Source: Jacaranda mimosifolia
Lineage: Eukaryota > Streptophyta > Magnoliopsida > Lamiales > Bignoniaceae
Assembly: GCA_018894105.1 (NCBI GenBank)
Contig: CM032129.1
Location: 15,073,968-15,137,967 of the forward strand
DNA: 64,000 nucleotides
Direction of reading: 5' to 3'
This document shows, one piece after another, positions 61,701 to 64,000 of the stretch. The notes under the pieces were generated by a model that did not search any database, was not told where the DNA came from, and was given only the letters and a program-made list of their open reading frames with translations. The number at the start of each line of letters is the position of its first letter. Within the stretch, counting starts at the first letter, position 1. Position numbers and translations under genes: made by a program.

Positions 61701-62174
61701 ATCAGTTTAGAAGCATTTTATTTTGGTTTGAAATACAGTGGAGATCATGGAGTAGAGTCTGGGAATAATTTTAGTGGCTTTAGACTTTGTTTGAAGAAGA
61801 AATGCCAAGATAAAACGTGTGGAGTCATCCATAATGGTTAGAAAGCACCTATGGCCAGTGTAAGATATAGTATTGTATGGTCCCCATACATCAACATGAA
61901 CAAGATCAAAAGAATTAAGAGATAGATGATTACAAGATACAAACGACAATTGTTTCTATTTTGTTAGAGGGCAAATGTTACATATATCATTGCACGAGGA
62001 ATCAAAATGAAGTAAGGGCTTTGAGCCAACTAGTCTTTTATAAGAGATGTATCCTAGTCTATGGTGCCATATAAAGGCAGACACTTTATTTACATAAGGA
62101 GAACTAGCTATAGATGTTGTGGTAGTGAGTACATAAAGACCATCGAGAGAATCAACTTTGCCAATCATCTTCAT
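61701..62174 (-). pseudogene. Element D gag-pre-integrase and integrase core
   Basis: The pre-integrase zinc block reads WHHRLGYISYKRL and CNDICNICPLTK, with H-x-x-x-H changed to end in Tyr. After one stop the integrase core reads FDLVHVDVWGPYNTIS, GHRCFLTIMDDSTRFILAFLL and KSKATKIIPR. The first catalytic Asp (HVDVWG) is kept. Confidence 0.85.
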
Positions 62175-62199
62175 GTTATTGCGTTCCTAAACAAAGTAG

Positions 62200-63000
62200 T
62201 AGGCATCAAATGAGGAAATGATTAGGTGAGTTTTTAGTAAGAGCAGCCATTGATAGCAAATTAAATTTGAAGTTTGGCACATATAGAACATTATCAAGGA
62301 TTAAGTCCTATGTGAGTTTGATACTGCCACTGAAGTGAACATGAATAGTTGTGTTATTCAAAAGAGCGGTAAATGAGTTTTGTATAGAATAGATTGAGTT
62401 AAGCATGGAAATGTTAGAGCATATATGAAACTCAATTGATAGAAGGCATGGCGTCCAGAAGCAACATTTGACGGCGAACTTGATTATAAGACTTATTTAA
62501 CCCCATTAGGAAGGATAGAACATATTCTATATGATAGAAGTCAGTTAGGGCTTTTACACCGCTGCAGGTGCAGTTACTGAAAGAGCAAATCGATCAAAAA
62601 TTGCTCAATTCCTCTCAAATTGATTTCAATTTCATGAAATAGACACTCATTGATTGTTGATTCTGAATGTTCTGAACAACCTTATAGCAGAGCTAAAACA
62701 AGTGAGGGTCGTTGCTTTACTGCAATCAGTCTCGAAGATCATTCTAAATTTCAGCAGTAGAGGAGGAGAAGATTATGCTCACAGAGATTTCTTTTGATAT
62801 CGCATGATAAATCGAGGAGAGTACCATATTGTTATTTTTGGACCATGAGCTCAGGAGGACACGATCTTCGTCACTCGATTTTAGTATAGTGCCATTGATG
62901 AACCCTAGCTTGATCTTTATAGACAACGCGATTGTCATTGTGCAACACCAGGAGTAGTAGTTATCTTTGGTGAACTGCTGAGACACAAGGATTATGCCAG
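62200..63000 (-). pseudogene. Element D gag and protease region
   Basis: The ORF 62986-62744 reads MSQQFTKDNYYSWCCTMTIA, LSIKIKLGFINGTILKSS and LSSWSKNNNMVLSSIYHAI, a copia gag N-terminal domain. Downstream sequence to about 62200 is degraded; no zinc knuckle could be read, and a D-(S/T)-G protease block was not identified. Confidence 0.75.
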
Positions 63001-63181
63001 GACCATCAGAATGGTGAATGAAAAATGGATTTTAGGACTCTTTGATGGCGAAAGGACCACTAGAGAAGTGATCGGTGCTAGAATTATAGTTTGCTATAGC
63101 GAGGGAGGGGAGAAGATAACAGGAAGGATCAAGAGACTTAGGTAGAGTGCAGCAAAAGAAGGAAAGGAATGGAGATTTAGT

Positions 63182-63193
63182 CTATTGATACCA
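63182..63193 (-). other. Element D primer-binding site
   Basis: On the minus strand TGGTATCAATAG follows the LTR end GTTTGTGATA. It matches the Met-tRNA complement TGGTATCAGAGC except near its 3' end. Confidence 0.7.
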
Positions 63194-63431
63194 TATCACA
63201 AACGCACACGAGAGAGAGAAAGAGAGAGAGCATATGAGGAAGCGGAAATGACATAAATTTGAGAGAAAAATATCATTCATTGATCTAGAAAATGGTGTAT
63301 ATATACACGAGGAAAAGGACGAAAAACTAACGTGCCAGCTATACAACTAACTTAAAAATATCCTAACTACCAAAGAGATTAGCTGTACAATATACAAATT
63401 ATATACATGAGTTGAGTTCACTTAATACCAT
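63194..63431 (-). repeat. Element D 5' LTR
   Basis: This is the partner of 59211-59447. It contains a palindromic TATA-like segment GTGTATATATACAC at 63295-63308, which is also present in the other LTR near 59311. Confidence 0.8.
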
Positions 63432-63438
63432 ATGACAG

Positions 63439-64000
63439 TAAGATATCAATAAGTTATTTTAGACCTCAAAAAAATCAAAAGCACTCTTCCAATAAATTTG
63501 GTTGGAACAATAATCTGCCAGCAATATTAATAACAATAATTTGTGGATTTTGATTCGGCCATTCAAAATTTGATCGCCACTTTAAAGTATAAAGATATAT
63601 TCAAATACTTAACTTGGATATCTATCTATCTATCTATAATAAAGGTTTTTTAAACAAAATTTGTAGGCCTACTTACACAAGAGATGCACTGTTAATTAAT
63701 AACACGTGATTCATGATTCATGATTGAGATGGTCTACGCATAGCTTTACCAAAATATTAATTAAATGCAAATGTAAATGCTGACTATTCAATCTCTAACT
63801 TAAAATATAATTTCTTAAAATATTAATCTTTGACAATATCGAGGATATATAGCCAAAAAAGAAAAGAAAAGTTTGTACAAAATTATAAACTAAAAAAGTG
63901 TCGATTTCAAGACAAATGCGTTGTATTTTTCACGGATTTTCATTGAAGAAATTTGTAGGAGAACTACAAAATATACTTTTTTATTTTTTAATTTGAAAAT
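63439..64000. other. AT-rich intergenic DNA
   Basis: No gene was seen. A short (TATC)n microsatellite is at about 63619-63637. Confidence 0.55.

Larger units (their letters stand above)
59211..63431 (-). mobile_element. Element D: short-LTR copia (Ale/Retrofit-like)
   Basis: Direct repeats of about 235 bp at both ends (59211-59447 and 63194-63431) share ATCATTCATTGATCT, TGCCAGCTATACAACTAACT and CAAATTATATACATGAG. A primer site lies next to the 5' LTR. The minus strand carries gag, integrase, RT and RNase H fragments in copia order. ATGACAG occurs just outside both ends (59204-59210 and 63432-63438) and likely contains the 5-bp duplication. The short LTRs and the gag start (DNYYSWCCTMTIALS, KLGFINGTI) are typical of the Ale/Retrofit lineage. 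All ORFs are broken. Confidence 0.87.

Overview
This window looks like nuclear DNA of a flowering plant, most likely a eudicot. It is AT-rich and has spliceable plant introns, plant-type Ty1/copia and Ty3/gypsy retrotransposons with initiator-Met-tRNA primer sites, CACTA, hAT and PIF/Harbinger-type DNA elements, and long microsatellites. I found no intact host gene, rRNA, tRNA gene or CRISPR array. Almost everything recognisable is a transposon or a transposon-carried gene fragment, and every coding region seen is broken.

Layout. 1-2.7 kb: AT-rich DNA. 2.72-3.6 kb: fossil Ty3/gypsy reverse transcriptase-RNase H (+). 4899-9474: a non-autonomous CACTA element with a perfect ATA target duplication. 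It carries pieces of two unrelated host genes for plastid proteins, a YidD/UPF0161-like gene with two exons and an intron, and an exon of ribulose-phosphate 3-epimerase. 10134-51091: one old Sirevirus-like copia element on the minus strand (called S), about 9.3 kb of its own sequence, stretched to about 41 kb by later insertions. Element A (copia, +, 12173-22433) landed in the envelope-like ORF of S with a perfect TTAAG duplication. Element B (copia, -, 24908-46302) is from the same family as A and landed in the reverse transcriptase of S. Element C (LTR element with 2.9-kb LTRs, +, 34187-44840) sits inside the upstream LTR of B. A GC-rich hAT-type MITE (26848-27406) sits inside the other LTR of B. 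Removing the inserts gives A about 10.3 kb, B about 10.2 kb and S about 9.3 kb, so the bookkeeping is consistent.

51.1-59.2 kb: AT-rich DNA with simple repeats, a hAT-type MITE full of CTCGAG motifs (53787-54351), a CACTA-type MITE (54813-55606) with a PIF/Harbinger-type MITE nested in it (55008-55361), and a degenerate fold-back element (about 56145-57310). 59211-63431: a short-LTR copia element D on the minus strand (Ale/Retrofit-like gag). 63.4-64 kb: AT-rich DNA.

The most notable items are the CACTA element carrying two plastid-protein gene fragments, the four-layer nest that splits one Sirevirus into three blocks, and a four-copy conserved motif in the long leader of elements A and B. 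Family calls rest on motif reading by eye; no database search or alignment was run.
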